Below, one piece after another: positions 33,738 through 43,317 of a stretch of 64,000 nucleotides of DNA. Under the pieces are notes generated by a model. The model was not told where the DNA came from, did no database searches, and worked only from the letters and a program-made list of their open reading frames with translations. Every line of letters starts with the position of its first letter. Position 1 is the first letter of the stretch. The stretch is from DASUVM01 sp963704675 (GTDB lineage Bacteria; Patescibacteriota; Saccharimonadia; Saccharimonadales; Saccharimonadaceae). Where the stretch lies: positions 1 to 64,000 of the forward strand of contig OY969928.1 in assembly GCA_963704675.1 (NCBI GenBank). The letters run 5' to 3'. A program made the translations under genes and the position numbers.

Positions 33738-34316
33738 ATGAAAGTCGGCATTATTTTAGGTAGTATCCGTGGCATACGTCGTGGCAGTAGAGTTATGAAA
33801 TGGGTCGAGTCGCAACTCGGTCAGTTTAAAAATTGTGAATTTGAAATCCTGGATTTAAAAGACTATCCTCTGCCATTCTTTGATGAGTCGGATTCTCCGG
33901 AAGGATTACGCGGCAATTACACTAATGATATTGCCAAAAAATGGTCAAAAAAGGTTGCCGAAAAGGACGCTTTTATTATCGTTACGCCCGAGTATAATCA
34001 CGGTACTTCAGGAGTGCTTAAAAATGCTTTGGACTGGCTCTATTATGAATGGGTGCGTAAGCCAGTAGCGTTCATTAGCTATTCATCAAACGCTGCTGGT
34101 GGCATAAGGTCTGTTGAGCAGCTTCGGCAGAATGTTATTGAGTTGCAAATGGCGCCACTGCGTGAAGCAATCCATATCACGTACGTGCTTGATACGCTTG
34201 ACGAAGATGGTAATGTACAGCGTGGGCATTTTAACGAACGCCTCGCTGTTCTTATGAATGAGCTTGTTTGGTGGAGTGATGCGCTTAAGACGGCCCGAGA
34301 ACCAGGCGGTAATTAG
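33738..34316 (+). CDS. NADPH-dependent FMN reductase
   Basis: This flavodoxin-like 192-aa protein has the phosphate-binding loop GSIRGIRRGSR and the conserved TPEYNHGTSGVLKNALDWLY segment that contacts the flavin. It should reduce FMN or quinones with NADPH in the cytoplasm. ATG is six bases after TATAAT, a leaderless start. The gene is monocistronic, after the relic-rich operon. Confidence 0.93.
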   Translation: MKVGIILGSIRGIRRGSRVMKWVESQLGQFKNCEFEILDLKDYPLPFFDESDSPEGLRGNYTNDIAKKWSKKVAEKDAFIIVTPEYNHGTSGVLKNALDWLYYEWVRKPVAFISYSSNAAGGIRSVEQLRQNVIELQMAPLREAIHITYVLDTLDEDGNVQRGHFNERLAVLMNELVWWSDALKTAREPGGN

Positions 34317-34533
34317 CCGCCACCTTCATTTAGAAGCTCGTAAAATTTTGTTATGCTATATATCGCACATGAGAGTGTTTATGCTGCGAATTCTGCAAAA
34401 AATATATGGAGCCTCCTAACCTATAGCTACGGGAATTCTTGCAACGATTGCGATTCTTCGCACCACACCCGACCTGCTTTCTACATCTTTCAGCGCACGG
34501 CACGATAACAGAAAACCGGGCCTGCATCAGGAT

Positions 34534-34788
34534 ATGCAGAGTACGCCCACGTTCGGAACTGGCCTCTGTTTGCGGGGCTCACGGTATATCGCAGTTGCAG
34601 ACCTCACAATAAATGATATCGATCCTAAATTATTGGAAGAAAATACTCTCGAGGCTCGCGACCTACGACGAGCAGCTTTTAGCGAAGTAGTACGAAAGAG
34701 CTGCGAAGAAGGTGAGCCGCGAAAATGCCTGATGATACGCATTGATGAGGGAGAGATGTATTCAAGAGGTCTCGGGACAAGCGCATGA
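34534..34788 (+). CDS. GC-rich orphan protein, 84 aa
   Basis: A small soluble protein with a basic and acidic mix (LEARDLRRAAFSEVVRKS, EGEPRKCLMIRIDEGEM). No family is recognised. The start has only a weak Shine-Dalgarno (caggat). After the stop a short dyad catgacggatcgtcatg and a GC-rich stem-like run (ggcaaggccc) may terminate it. The 217 bases before it contain nothing I can name. Confidence 0.45.
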   Translation: MQSTPTFGTGLCLRGSRYIAVADLTINDIDPKLLEENTLEARDLRRAAFSEVVRKSCEEGEPRKCLMIRIDEGEMYSRGLGTSA

Positions 34789-34973
34789 CGGATCGTCATG
34801 GGGGCAAGGCCCTTCAAGGTTAGCCCTTATGCTCACTCCCCGGCCAGTGCTACCTGGTGCATATGGCTACATCTTTTAAAGTAGCGCTCGGCTAAATTCC
34901 GGTAACTCATCCTTCCTTAAGTGGCGGCATACAAAGAGCTTAGTGTTCGGATAACTAAGTTATACTTATTACT

Positions 34974-35825
34974 ATGTGGTTCGGATTTGCCGCCTTGGCG
35001 GGGATACTTTATACAGTTGAGATGCTCTTGCAGCGATTTTTCTTGCGCAACCAAAAGGACGCGTGGGCATTCTCATTTTTTTACAGTCTCGTCGGCACGG
35101 TTATAACTTTTCCCCTTATGCTCAGTAATCTCCAGGTACCTAATGAGCTTGGCCCCTGGTTACTGGCATTTGCGATTGGTGCATTGATTGTTTGTCATAA
35201 CCTTTTAATATTTAAAGCTTCGAATTTTATCGAAGCTTCTCTGCTTGGAGCGCTAGGGAAGTTGCGCCTCGTATTGATCTTTGCGCTCGGCATCCTATTC
35301 CTAGGAACAGCATTCTCCTGGTCGCAACTTGCCGGTACGGTTTTAGTCATTCTTGCCGGCCTTATTATTATTCATAGATTTAAACGTCCAAAATCTATGA
35401 CTGGAATAATACTGGTCTTACTGTCTACAATTTTTGCTGCGCTCATAATTATTCTGACAAAGTATCTTTTAAACTCCTTTAACGCAGTGAGCTTGACGTT
35501 CTTTGCCACTTTTTTGCCTGCTACGATACTTAACTTTATATTGATGCCAAAGGCTAGCAGCCGCATCAAGACACTGTTTAGAGATGATTGGCGTATTGTA
35601 TTGTTAACTTGTGGTATCGGTACATTTGCAAATCTTGCTTTAAACCAAGCTCTCTCGCTCCAAGACGCAAGTAGCGTGGTAATTATTAGCGAAGTGTTTT
35701 TGATCCTAGTATTGGTGGGTGAACATATACTACTCAAAGAGAAGGAGCAGCTTTGGGTAAAGTTATTGAGTATAGTCTTGGCGATATCGGGGGCAATTCT
35801 CATACAAGTACATTTGTCGCCATAA
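34974..35825 (+). CDS. EamA/DMT family transporter
   Basis: A 283-aa protein with ten predicted membrane segments in two five-helix repeats (about 1-140 and 143-283), typical of drug/metabolite transporters of the EamA type. The first helix begins right at the start (WFGFAALAGILYTVEMLL). ATG lies seven bases after TATACT. Substrate not predictable. The following 245 bases to the next promoter show no supported gene. Confidence 0.9.
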   Translation: MWFGFAALAGILYTVEMLLQRFFLRNQKDAWAFSFFYSLVGTVITFPLMLSNLQVPNELGPWLLAFAIGALIVCHNLLIFKASNFIEASLLGALGKLRLVLIFALGILFLGTAFSWSQLAGTVLVILAGLIIIHRFKRPKSMTGIILVLLSTIFAALIIILTKYLLNSFNAVSLTFFATFLPATILNFILMPKASSRIKTLFRDDWRIVLLTCGIGTFANLALNQALSLQDASSVVIISEVFLILVLVGEHILLKEKEQLWVKLLSIVLAISGAILIQVHLSP

Positions 35826-36070
35826 GTAAAAGTTTGGATTGTTTCCGCCATCCCCGCCTTAATTAAAAGAGTATTGACAAAACATGGTTTTACTTCGTAT
35901 GCCTTCACGAACAAAAGTGGGAGTTCAGTGTAAAAACGAGAACACCCCTCGACATCCATAGCCCACGGTTAGTATAGGTCAAGCTATCCGGCAAGACACC
36001 TCCGATCTTGATGGGGTACTTCGATTTCACACGGTCTGGAAGAGAGTTTCGGGATTCAGGTTAGCTATAG

Positions 36071-36099
36071 TTGACAAGCTAGACTTTAGAGTTTATAGT
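36071..36099 (+). promoter_or_regulatory. Consensus promoter for the 36136 gene
   Basis: TTGACA and TATAGT separated by exactly 17 bases, about 37 bases before the ATG, which has a gaggagag Shine-Dalgarno site. Confidence 0.85.
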
Positions 36100-36135
36100 C
36101 AAAACGATCCGAGTTGTTCTAGCCGAGGAGAGATC

Positions 36136-36516
36136 ATGGAATTCAATGCGGGTATATACGAGCTGGGTGAGCGCTTTACAAGACGACCGCTGGCTGTATA
36201 TCACCTGGTATTGCCGGGCAAGTTGCGCATGAAGTGGTTGGTCTTAAGGAATGTGCGAGCAGCGCGTCGTCAACCGGCTAGCGTCAGGGTACAGCTCATA
36301 CGGCCACTCAACAAGAAAGCTGGTTACGTGTCTGTTACCAAAATGTGCGAGCAGGACTACAGCGAAGTACTCAGGGGTCTGCAAGGATACTTCGGCGCAA
36401 AGAGCCTGACGGTGAGCAACCTTGAGTTGAAGTACCTCAGAAAAATCGCGCCCGACGGCGATTTCCAAGAGCCCCACGACCTCGTCGAAGCAACGTTCAC
36501 GGTAGGAGCGCAGTAG
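36136..36516 (+). CDS. GC-rich orphan protein, 126 aa
   Basis: A basic, compact 126-aa protein with alternating strand and helix character (VYHLVLPGKLRMKWLVLRN, ASVRVQLIRPL). No cysteine pattern or signal peptide. The family is not recognised. It has an ideal promoter, a strong Shine-Dalgarno site and its own terminator, suggesting substantial expression. GC-rich codon use sets it apart from the DMT transporter upstream. Confidence 0.7.
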   Translation: MEFNAGIYELGERFTRRPLAVYHLVLPGKLRMKWLVLRNVRAARRQPASVRVQLIRPLNKKAGYVSVTKMCEQDYSEVLRGLQGYFGAKSLTVSNLELKYLRKIAPDGDFQEPHDLVEATFTVGAQ

Positions 36517-36549
36517 GTTTTTGCTGCTACTGCCGCCCGTTTTAACCTA

Positions 36550-36606
36550 CCCCGCCTGGCTGAGAGCTTCAAGTGAGCCTCGCTGTCAGCGGGGTTCACT
36601 TTTTTG
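36550..36606 (+). terminator. Terminator of the 36136 gene
   Basis: CCCCGC pairs with GCGGGG across a GC-rich branched stem; ttcactttttt follows. Confidence 0.75.
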
Positions 36607-36815
36607 GTACTTTTAAATATTTTGGATAAGAAAATTGCCCGACTGTCTCTACCGTAGTAGCTACAGTGGGGCACTGGGGTACATATACCGGTACCGAGCG
36701 GTTCAGAGAAATGTAGCGGCTCTCTGAGGCCGCCTGGGAGGTGGTACGCAGACTTAAAAGAACCTTATGCAACTTCTCTTATATCTCTTGAAGATACTGC
36801 AGACTAGCTTTTAGC

Positions 36816-37058
36816 TCACCACTCCTTAACCCAGTAGGCGTAGGTTTGGTTGGTCTTTGCATCTACGATCGCGGTAACAACGAGGAGACCTTCGTGAGTC
36901 TCCCAGTTGCCGTCATCGCCGTAGGTGTCTGGGGAGAAACACTCGACCAAGGTAGAAGCGCTACCCTTGAAGACGCAGTGGCCTTTACGGGTGAACTTCG
37001 TCTGTTCCCAGTTTGTGATGAACGGGAACCTGGACTGAAGCTTCTCGAAGGGCTGCAT
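36816..37058 (-). CDS. GC-leaning orphan protein, 80 aa
   Basis: An 80-aa protein with many aromatic residues (FPFITNWEQTKFTRKGH, TYAYWVKEW). Style and composition recall the 109-aa protein at 3943 (C-terminal YDEWDY), but I cannot align them. Strong Shine-Dalgarno AAGGAGAGATA before the ATG. No family recognised. It is divergent from family X copy 2. Confidence 0.6.
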   Translation of the reverse strand: MQPFEKLQSRFPFITNWEQTKFTRKGHCVFKGSASTLVECFSPDTYGDDGNWETHEGLLVVTAIVDAKTNQTYAYWVKEW

Positions 37059-37271
37059 TATCTCTCCTTAAGATGTGCCATCAGGAATTTCCTAGCGGCT
37101 ATACGTATATTACAATACTACTCAGTATTGTCAATAGGTTTATACTTGCTTTCAATCCTATGGGATGCAATAATTTTAGGCTAGCAAGGAAGGCGGAGGT
37201 TATGCGCACGATCTTTTGTAGTCCTTGTACATCCACAAACCAATGACAACGACCGAAAGGAGTGGTCGGGC

Positions 37272-37919
37272 ATGAGCCTGGCAATCCCACCGGAATTCCG
37301 GGAAATGGATACGAGCACGCCGGAGTACTGGGGCGCACTGATTCATGGCGGGTATCATCTTGGAGGGTGTCGGTACATCTTTCAACGCCTACCCGCGCCA
37401 CCGTCACGATGCTGTGGTTGTGGTGGCTGGGCAGGTCTTGATCGAGATGCCGGTCATCATTGACGGCAAGCCCAAGCTCAAGGTCTTTCCAGTGGACGAA
37501 GCCGAGGCCAAGATGCTCGGCAAGCCGTCGGTTTGGGCATTCGCGCTCGGTAAGAACGGCGAAGCCGAGGTTTATGTGCTTCGTTACGCCAGTAACGCAC
37601 TCTTTGAGGGCAAGAATGTCGATGTTGATTCGGCCGAGTTCCAGGCCGAGCTGCAGCGGGCGGCCAACGCGTTCGTCGCGAAAGGTATCCATGAGCTCGT
37701 GGAGCTCAACATCATCAGCTACCTGTTCCCACCGCCTGTCGGAATGCTGACCAGGGAGCGGACGTGAACGGCTACCACTTGGTTGACCACGCCGATATTC
37801 CGCCGGAGATCTTGGCGGGTGACTTGTCGAAGGCTGCTTGCTTTGCCTTTGAGGGTCACCAGCCAGTAGTAACCGGCTGGTGCTCGGCCACCGAGGGGGG
37901 CAGCGGGGAAGGCCACTAG
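37272..37919 (+). pseudogene. GC-rich orphan family X, copy 2 (frame broken)
   Basis: The first frame (MSLAIPPEFREMDTS to GALIH) is left near 37345, where a second frame continues with AGIILEGVGTSFNAYPRH and matches copy 1 at 16639. At 37764 a GTG start with ggagcggac overlaps the stop (GTGA) and encodes a 51-aa C-terminal piece with AACFAFEGHQPVVTGWC, homologous to the end of copy 1. Thus the C-terminal unit may be a separate, coupled ORF here but is fused in copy 1. Shine-Dalgarno aaaggag lies before the first ATG. Function unknown. Confidence 0.7.
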
Positions 37920-37933
37920 AAGCAGCCAAAAAG

Positions 37934-37971
37934 GCCACCCCGGATGCAACAACAAGGGCATCCGGGGTGGC
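37934..37971 (+). terminator. Terminator of family X copy 2
   Basis: Perfect 14-bp stem GCCACCCCGGATGC with its complement; ten-base loop. Confidence 0.8.
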
Positions 37972-38100
37972 TTGCAGGGTTGTATTGGTTTGTAAAAGTC
38001 TGGAAACCCCAGCGCACAGGTAAGACTGAAGCTGAATCGCTCAGTAGCTTGATTTTGCTTATGGTCTTATCTGTGTCACATATCCAGAAGTTGCACTGGT
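37972..38100. other. Conserved element downstream of family X copy 2
   Basis: It shares ctggaaa-N4-cagcgcacaggtaag and gtcttatctgtgt with 17393-17560. The two blocks can pair (CACAGGTAAGAC with GTCTTATCTGTG, one G-U type pair), while the loop between them differs. Same position relative to gene and terminator as in copy 1. Confidence 0.5.
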
Positions 38101-38263
38101 AACGAAAGACACACATACAAATAAGAGGGTGTTGATGACACTTGTGGCAACATCATTAATTTATGCTAGTTATTATCGAGTAGTTTCCTCTGATTTGTCG
38201 CGGTTATTAGCAAAAGTTTTATATGACGAAACCTCATCGTTTTTTGGCTATAATCACTAAACC

Positions 38264-38312
38264 TTGACAACATATTTATGTCTGCCTATATTAGTAAATG
38301 AGCATTTACTAA
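38264..38312 (+). promoter_or_regulatory. Promoter with TetR-type operator (variant) for the DUF1801 gene
   Basis: TTGACA-N17-TATATT (38264-38292) overlaps a perfect 22-bp dyad with arms TTAGTAAATG and CATTTACTAA around AG (38291-38312). Architecture equals the tetR and VOC promoters, but the dyad reads TTAGTAAA instead of TTAGTGAA. Confidence 0.75.
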
Positions 38313-38452
38313 TCGAATTAATGTGATGCTTGCCTATGATCGGAAAACATAGCATAAATAGAGAGAAGTCCTTTTCGAAGAAGGCCATATATGACACTCA
38401 GCAATTAAGTTTGCTGCTACACCTAACAACTTACAGAAGGAATATATACAAG

Positions 38453-39076
38453 ATGCCAATCAAGAACGCTGACCCAAAAGTTACAGACTACATTGAAAAC
38501 ACTGAGGATTTTGCTAAACCAATCCTTAATCATCTCAGAGAGCTGATACATAAAAACTGCCCTGATGTCACTGAGTCGATTAAGTGGGGTATTCCACACT
38601 TTGATTACAAAAAGGATTTTTTATGCGTCTTGGCTTCATTTAAAAACCACTGTTCACTTACATTCATAAAAGCTGAACTCATGAGCGACCCTCGATTTGC
38701 CGGCGGCAAAAAAGTGAAATCAGATCAGCGTTTCATGGGCAGAATCACAAATATGTCTGATCTGCCATCAGACGAAGAGCTTGCGGGTTTTATTAAAGAG
38801 GCGATGGATTTAAATGATAGAGGCGTAAAACTCAATAGGACAGCTAAAGCTGCGCCAAGTAGCAAACCAATAGAAACCCCAGTATATTTCCTTGAAGCGC
38901 TATCGGCAAATCCTGCTGCTAAACAAGTATTTGAAAGCCAGTCGCCGTCATTCCGAAAGAATTATATTGTGTGGTTTGAAAGTGCAAAGACCGATGCAAC
39001 GAGACAGCAGCGAATAGATGAAGCTCTGGGATGGATTGCTGACGGCAAAGGGCGATTCTGGAAATACGAAAAGTAA
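38453..39076 (+). CDS. DUF1801 + YdeI-type protein
   Basis: This 207-aa protein has an N-terminal DUF1801 domain (KVTDYIENTEDFAKPILNHL, SIKWGIPHFDYKKDFLCVL). The C-terminal YdeI/OmpD-associated part contains YFLEALSANPAAKQVFES and KNYIVWFESAKTDATRQQRI. YdeI-like proteins have been linked to peptide or envelope stress tolerance; the molecular role is unclear. I chose 38453 by fit to the family; an in-frame upstream start at 38330 would add 41 atypical residues. The leader from the TetR-type promoter is about 150 bases. Confidence 0.85.
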   Translation: MPIKNADPKVTDYIENTEDFAKPILNHLRELIHKNCPDVTESIKWGIPHFDYKKDFLCVLASFKNHCSLTFIKAELMSDPRFAGGKKVKSDQRFMGRITNMSDLPSDEELAGFIKEAMDLNDRGVKLNRTAKAAPSSKPIETPVYFLEALSANPAAKQVFESQSPSFRKNYIVWFESAKTDATRQQRIDEALGWIADGKGRFWKYEK

Positions 39077-39202
39077 AAGACTAGCATTCGGTTGAGTGGT
39101 GCTTCTTTCCTAGAAAGACGGAACAACTTCGTCAATATTGGTAACAAAGGCTATAAGGCCTTGTTGCTCCGCTGTGACAGACGGATGCATAGGAAGCTGG
39201 AG

Positions 39203-40792
39203 CTACTCTACTAAATTATCTACTTTGCAATGCTTGGCTTTATCAGATCGTAAACATTCCCACGCAGGGTCTTTTAATAAAACTTCCTCCCAATCGCCCT
39301 TCCAATGTGAAGGAATGCCTTGTACCCATTGCACCTTTCCTTTCTTCAGGTCGGCGACAAAATACATATTATTGCCACCAGTTGGAAAGCTGTTTGGGTC
39401 GGATGGGTTAGGAATTAGCCAGCGCTCAGGTGTCAGCCCAAGCCGCCATACCGGTATGCCGTTTTTCGTGGTCACCAAAGTACCGTTTGCGGTATAGGTG
39501 TGCTTCATGGGCGCAATAGTACGCTCGGCAAACCGGGAGTCAACTTTACCTTTATTTTTACTAAACTCGTAAAAGAGCGCCCAATAACGCGACCAGCTTG
39601 ATGAGTCTGGGTTGCTTGGTACGGTCCAGGTTTCCATTGGCTTGCCGGTAGGCTTACCGAATTCATCGTAGGAGTTTTTCGCCACCGCATGGTTGGCTAG
39701 CACTGTATAATCGCCGCGTTCGTTTTGTGAGCCGGCGGTGCGAACTGCGTAGTTACGGCCAGTGCGCTCAACCGTAAAACCTTCTTTGGCATCGGCAAAT
39801 GTTTGGAAGAAACCAACGGTATACGCAAGCGTTTGACGCCCTGTCTTTTTGCGGTATTCTGGTGTACCCACTGTTAAGATATCGGTTGCTTCACGAGCGC
39901 TGTGGGCAAAAAATGAAATGTACGCAGTGGTGAGGAGTGCCGGAACACCGAGGTACTGTTTATCGTGAGACACAATCGTATTGCCCAGCCCGACACCATG
40001 CTCATTTACCTGTGAACTCGAGGCTACATGGCCAGCAATCGCGTTGCCCCACGTGACTGCGGCTCGTTTATCGGATGGGACGGCGACATAGGAAACGTTG
40101 TAGAGCGTTGGGAACCAGGGCTGGTCGCGCGTTCCGCCCATCATGCCACTGTGGCCTTTTGTCATGTTGCCCCACGCCGCCCAAGCATGTGAAGCGAATG
40201 GCTCGAAATCGGTACTGCTTGTTTGAACGGCTGTTTTTGGTACTCCCATCATTTCGGCAACATGCGGCCAGGCCGGTGGAATGACGACTTCGAATAAGCA
40301 ATTAACAAGCATAATTTTTTGTGTGTTGGTGAGTGCGCTGGCATGGGTTGCTCTATCTAAGTCGCGGCCGGCGCCACTGCCAATGCCTTTTACAAACTCG
40401 ACCATCTCTGGCGATAACTTTCCGGTTTCATCCATATATTTATCGAGAACAGACCCAAGCTTATTGGCCGGTAATTGCGAGCGTAAGAATTGTGCATAAT
40501 TGGCGTCATATTGAATACGTACATATTTGCCAAAAGCTTTGCCGTACTGCTGGCCCATGGTATACCAAGAGCCATGCAAAACCATAGGTTTTGTGCGTGA
40601 TGGATATGGAACGCCGCGAGCGATGTCAGCATTCCAGTTTGCTTTCATGTACTGATCGATGTAGGCGTTACCTTGTGTGTGATGATGCGACTGCGACCCG
40701 GCATGCGCCCATGCAGGAGTGGCTATGCCAATAATCAATGCAAATACAGTTACTAAGGCGATGGAGGGCGTATTAAATAATCGTTTGTTCAT
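39203..40792 (-). CDS. Exported C45/acyltransferase-like Ntn-hydrolase-type protein
   Basis: The 529-aa protein starts with a signal peptide (about residues 1-30, ending TPAWAHA). It then follows the isopenicillin-N acyltransferase / C45 peptidase family: WYTMGQQYGKAFGKY near the N-terminus, FASHAWAAWGNMTKG at the expected nucleophile, and VNEHGVGLGNTIV. The nucleophilic Cys is not present; Ser-His stands there. Either Ser acts as nucleophile or the enzyme is inactive. ATG at 40792 lies six bases after TATGCT; an ATG two codons earlier is possible. Monocistronic. Confidence 0.75.
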   Translation of the reverse strand: MNKRLFNTPSIALVTVFALIIGIATPAWAHAGSQSHHHTQGNAYIDQYMKANWNADIARGVPYPSRTKPMVLHGSWYTMGQQYGKAFGKYVRIQYDANYAQFLRSQLPANKLGSVLDKYMDETGKLSPEMVEFVKGIGSGAGRDLDRATHASALTNTQKIMLVNCLFEVVIPPAWPHVAEMMGVPKTAVQTSSTDFEPFASHAWAAWGNMTKGHSGMMGGTRDQPWFPTLYNVSYVAVPSDKRAAVTWGNAIAGHVASSSQVNEHGVGLGNTIVSHDKQYLGVPALLTTAYISFFAHSAREATDILTVGTPEYRKKTGRQTLAYTVGFFQTFADAKEGFTVERTGRNYAVRTAGSQNERGDYTVLANHAVAKNSYDEFGKPTGKPMETWTVPSNPDSSSWSRYWALFYEFSKNKGKVDSRFAERTIAPMKHTYTANGTLVTTKNGIPVWRLGLTPERWLIPNPSDPNSFPTGGNNMYFVADLKKGKVQWVQGIPSHWKGDWEEVLLKDPAWECLRSDKAKHCKVDNLVE

Positions 40793-40844
40793 ATTCATAG
40801 CATAAGCATTAGGGAACGAAATGTGAATACTTTATTAAATGAAT

Positions 40845-40875
40845 ATATCCCACCGGCTGGCGACCGGTGGGATAT
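40845..40875 (-). terminator. Terminator of the MFS pseudogene
   Basis: 12-bp stem ATATCCCACCGG with its complement, followed on the minus strand by ATTCATTTAAT. Confidence 0.75.
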
Positions 40876-42007
40876 TCACTCGAGAGGAATGCGAGAAAGC
40901 CGCCTAGCAATCACCACCACAAGTGGCCCATATAACACGGCATTGGCTATAAAAGCCCACTGGATACCTAAATTGCCTGCACTATTAACAATCATCACGC
41001 CTGCGCAATAGAACACCTGGCTCAAGCTGCGTCCGATCGAAATGATCGTTGACTCGCAATCAGCGGGTGCATGACGCTGAATAATCGGCTCCATAACTGC
41101 GTCGTACCATCCAAGGGTAAGCCCGAGGATGACATAGAGAGTAACGGTCCAAGGGCTGATGTGCAGGCCGAGAGCCGTCATGGCAAAAAGTGACATGACT
41201 GCCGGTATTGTAAATAGCTTTACTTCGCTCCAGCGCTTTGCGAATGATCGCCGGCTGAGCCATGCGCCTGTGAGTCGTGCTACATAATGTAATGCTCATG
41301 CAAAACCAACAATTGATACGGGTACACCAACGATAAGTAAGAGCGGCGTTAGTACCCAAATAAGGGATTGTGTCAGCTCTCTCGCTGTTGACGATGCCAA
41401 AATTGCCCATGCTAAGTCTTTGCGGTCGTAAAGGGCTATCCTTGTGACGTTGTAGATATCCCTGACAGGATGTACTGGCTGCTTTTGGCGCTTTTCCCCA
41501 ACTTCTGCGACAAACAACGAGAGTATGGTTCCGATAAAAAATGGAACCGCATTCAGTACGAAGATTAGCCGCTGACCGGTGCTACCAATGATACCACCAA
41601 GGCTAACTGCTGCCATGCAGGCAAATGATTTGATAATGGCGGTATTGGCAGCCTGGCCGGCATAACTGCGACCAAGCAGAAGGCAGTGGGTCCGCAACAA
41701 CGCAGTGTCGGCACCCTGTGAGAATGCCATGCCAACCCCAATGAGAATCTCGGCGATTACTACTTCTGTAAAACTATTCGCTAGGCTATAGAATACAAAT
41801 CCTCCCATAGCGATAGCGTCCGACTGCATTATTGAGCTTGCGGCTAAAGCGATCAGCGAGCCAACCAGTAGGCACGTTACACATGAACAACGCAGCAATA
41901 AATAAAGCCTGGCTCATGCCGATACTATTGTAGAACGGATTCAGGATCGGCACTGGCAGTAGGCGGCCTGCAGCAGTCAATACCATCTCGGTACGCAATA
42001 GCTGCAA
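40876..42007 (-). pseudogene. MFS transporter, one frameshift and one in-frame stop
   Basis: Joining three pieces gives a near-complete 12-helix MFS protein: FMCNVPTGWLADRFSRK (motif A), a break near 41825, then AIAMGGFVFYSLANSFTEVV onward. An in-frame TGA at 41296-41298 separates VSIVGFA from ALHYVARLTGAWLSRR, after which the frame continues to the natural end RIPLE. A single one-base shift and one stop would be enough to inactivate it. The family position suggests a drug or metabolite exporter. Confidence 0.85.
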
Positions 42008-42216
42008 GCTGTGGCTTAGTCTCGCGACTTTCTTTCATGCCGGAGTGAATGTACGTGACCGTAAGTGCCAGGCGAGCACTCATGTTTCAAAGTACTCGAA
42101 TAGCGATCATGACTCTTTAAAAGCTAAAATGGCAATTGCAAGCGGGTGATGTCAAGCAGCAGCTGGGCGGGGGCGTTATTTTCTTTATTGTGCATATTGC
42201 TTTTGTTCATGCTAGC

Positions 42217-43317
42217 TTAAGAAAGCTTATGATTATCGCTCTCGTTAAGAGTTAATTTAAAAGTCAGTCCAGGATGTGCAACTTCAGCGTGTATGTGCCA
42301 CCCCTGTCCCTCTGCGAGTTCGCGCACTATAGCAAGACCAAGGCCGAGACCACCAGTGTTTCGGCTACGTGACTTATCTACTCTATAAAAACGTTCAAAC
42401 AAATACGGCAAGGTTTCAATTGGTACGCCTTTGCCGTTGTCTGAAAACGTAAGAGTGTGCGGGGTGGTTGTCACAATAAACTCTGTCGCCTTTGAGTAAC
42501 GCAGGGTATTCTGTATGAGATTCGTTAATATCTGTCGCAGTGCGCTGCGGTTTGCGTGAATGATATAGCTATCTGCGATTTGCAGCTTCGCAGTTATTCT
42601 TTTTTGTTTGAGTTCAAGTTTAAAGTGTTTAATGAGTTCCTTGCAAAATTGCTTCAAGTGTATATCTTCGGGTTTAGCAGTATCGGGCATGCGGGCCTTT
42701 GTATATGCATCCAATTGCTGCACTAACTCTGCAAGCCGCTCAGCTTGTTCTTTTAGGAGAGTTACGCGTTCCTTTGTCATAGGGTATTTGCCTTCTTGCA
42801 TTGCGGTAAGTTGCCCGATCATCGTAGTCAACGGTGTTTTTAGTTCATGTGAGGTATCTGAAACTAAATCTTTACGTAGCTTTTCTTCACGCTGCAGACG
42901 ATTTATGAGGTCGTTGAATTCCAAAAAAACTTCGTCGAATTCACGAATGCCGGTTGATTGCAGCTGCACTTTATAATTGCTTTGCTCCAGGGAGGCGACG
43001 GCTTTATTAAATTGGCGTAATGGTCGCCGTACGAACCGTGCCGTAAGTAAACCAATCACGACGGGTCCTCCAAGTACGATGAGCGATATTTGCAGAAGGC
43101 GTTCCAAAGCAGTCGATAGCGTGTCACGGGTAATCTCATTGTATACTAGCGCTATAATGAGCGTGACCGTCCCAGATGCAAGTATAAGTACGGTAATACG
43201 AACACTCAGCCTGCTATAAAGCTCCTTCCTAAAAAGCAAAAGAACCACTATACCGGCCAGAATAAGAGGGGCAGAGATTATGAGTAGATTATAAAGGGTG
43301 TCACTATTTATTCTCAC
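42217..43317 (-). CDS. Sensor histidine kinase
   Basis: This 366-aa protein has two membrane segments (about residues 9-29 and 40-60; a third at about 75-92), a HAMP-like linker, a HisKA domain with SDTSHELKTPL (H157), and an HATPase domain with NLIQNTLRYS, FSDNGKGVP and TGGLGLGLAIV. The extracytoplasmic part is tiny, so it is of the intramembrane-sensing type, often used against cell-wall antibiotics. ATG overlaps the stop of the response regulator gene by four bases, forming a classic two-component operon. Ligand unknown. Confidence 0.95.
   Translation of the reverse strand: MRINSDTLYNLLIISAPLILAGIVVLLLFRKELYSRLSVRITVLILASGTVTLIIALVYNEITRDTLSTALERLLQISLIVLGGPVVIGLLTARFVRRPLRQFNKAVASLEQSNYKVQLQSTGIREFDEVFLEFNDLINRLQREEKLRKDLVSDTSHELKTPLTTMIGQLTAMQEGKYPMTKERVTLLKEQAERLAELVQQLDAYTKARMPDTAKPEDIHLKQFCKELIKHFKLELKQKRITAKLQIADSYIIHANRSALRQILTNLIQNTLRYSKATEFIVTTTPHTLTFSDNGKGVPIETLPYLFERFYRVDKSRSRNTGGLGLGLAIVRELAEGQGWHIHAEVAHPGLTFKLTLNESDNHKLS

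Noticed and set aside
35372..35959. 195-aa minus-strand ORF overlapping the DMT transporter
   Set aside because: It is antisense to a clear ten-helix membrane protein, and its composition follows from the complement of hydrophobic codons.
41296..41298. In-frame TGA inside the MFS gene as a sign of UGA recoding (as Gly in Gracilibacteria/SR1)
   Set aside because: Many intact genes in the window end cleanly at TGA, and the same gene also carries a frameshift, so a nonsense mutation in a pseudogene explains it better.
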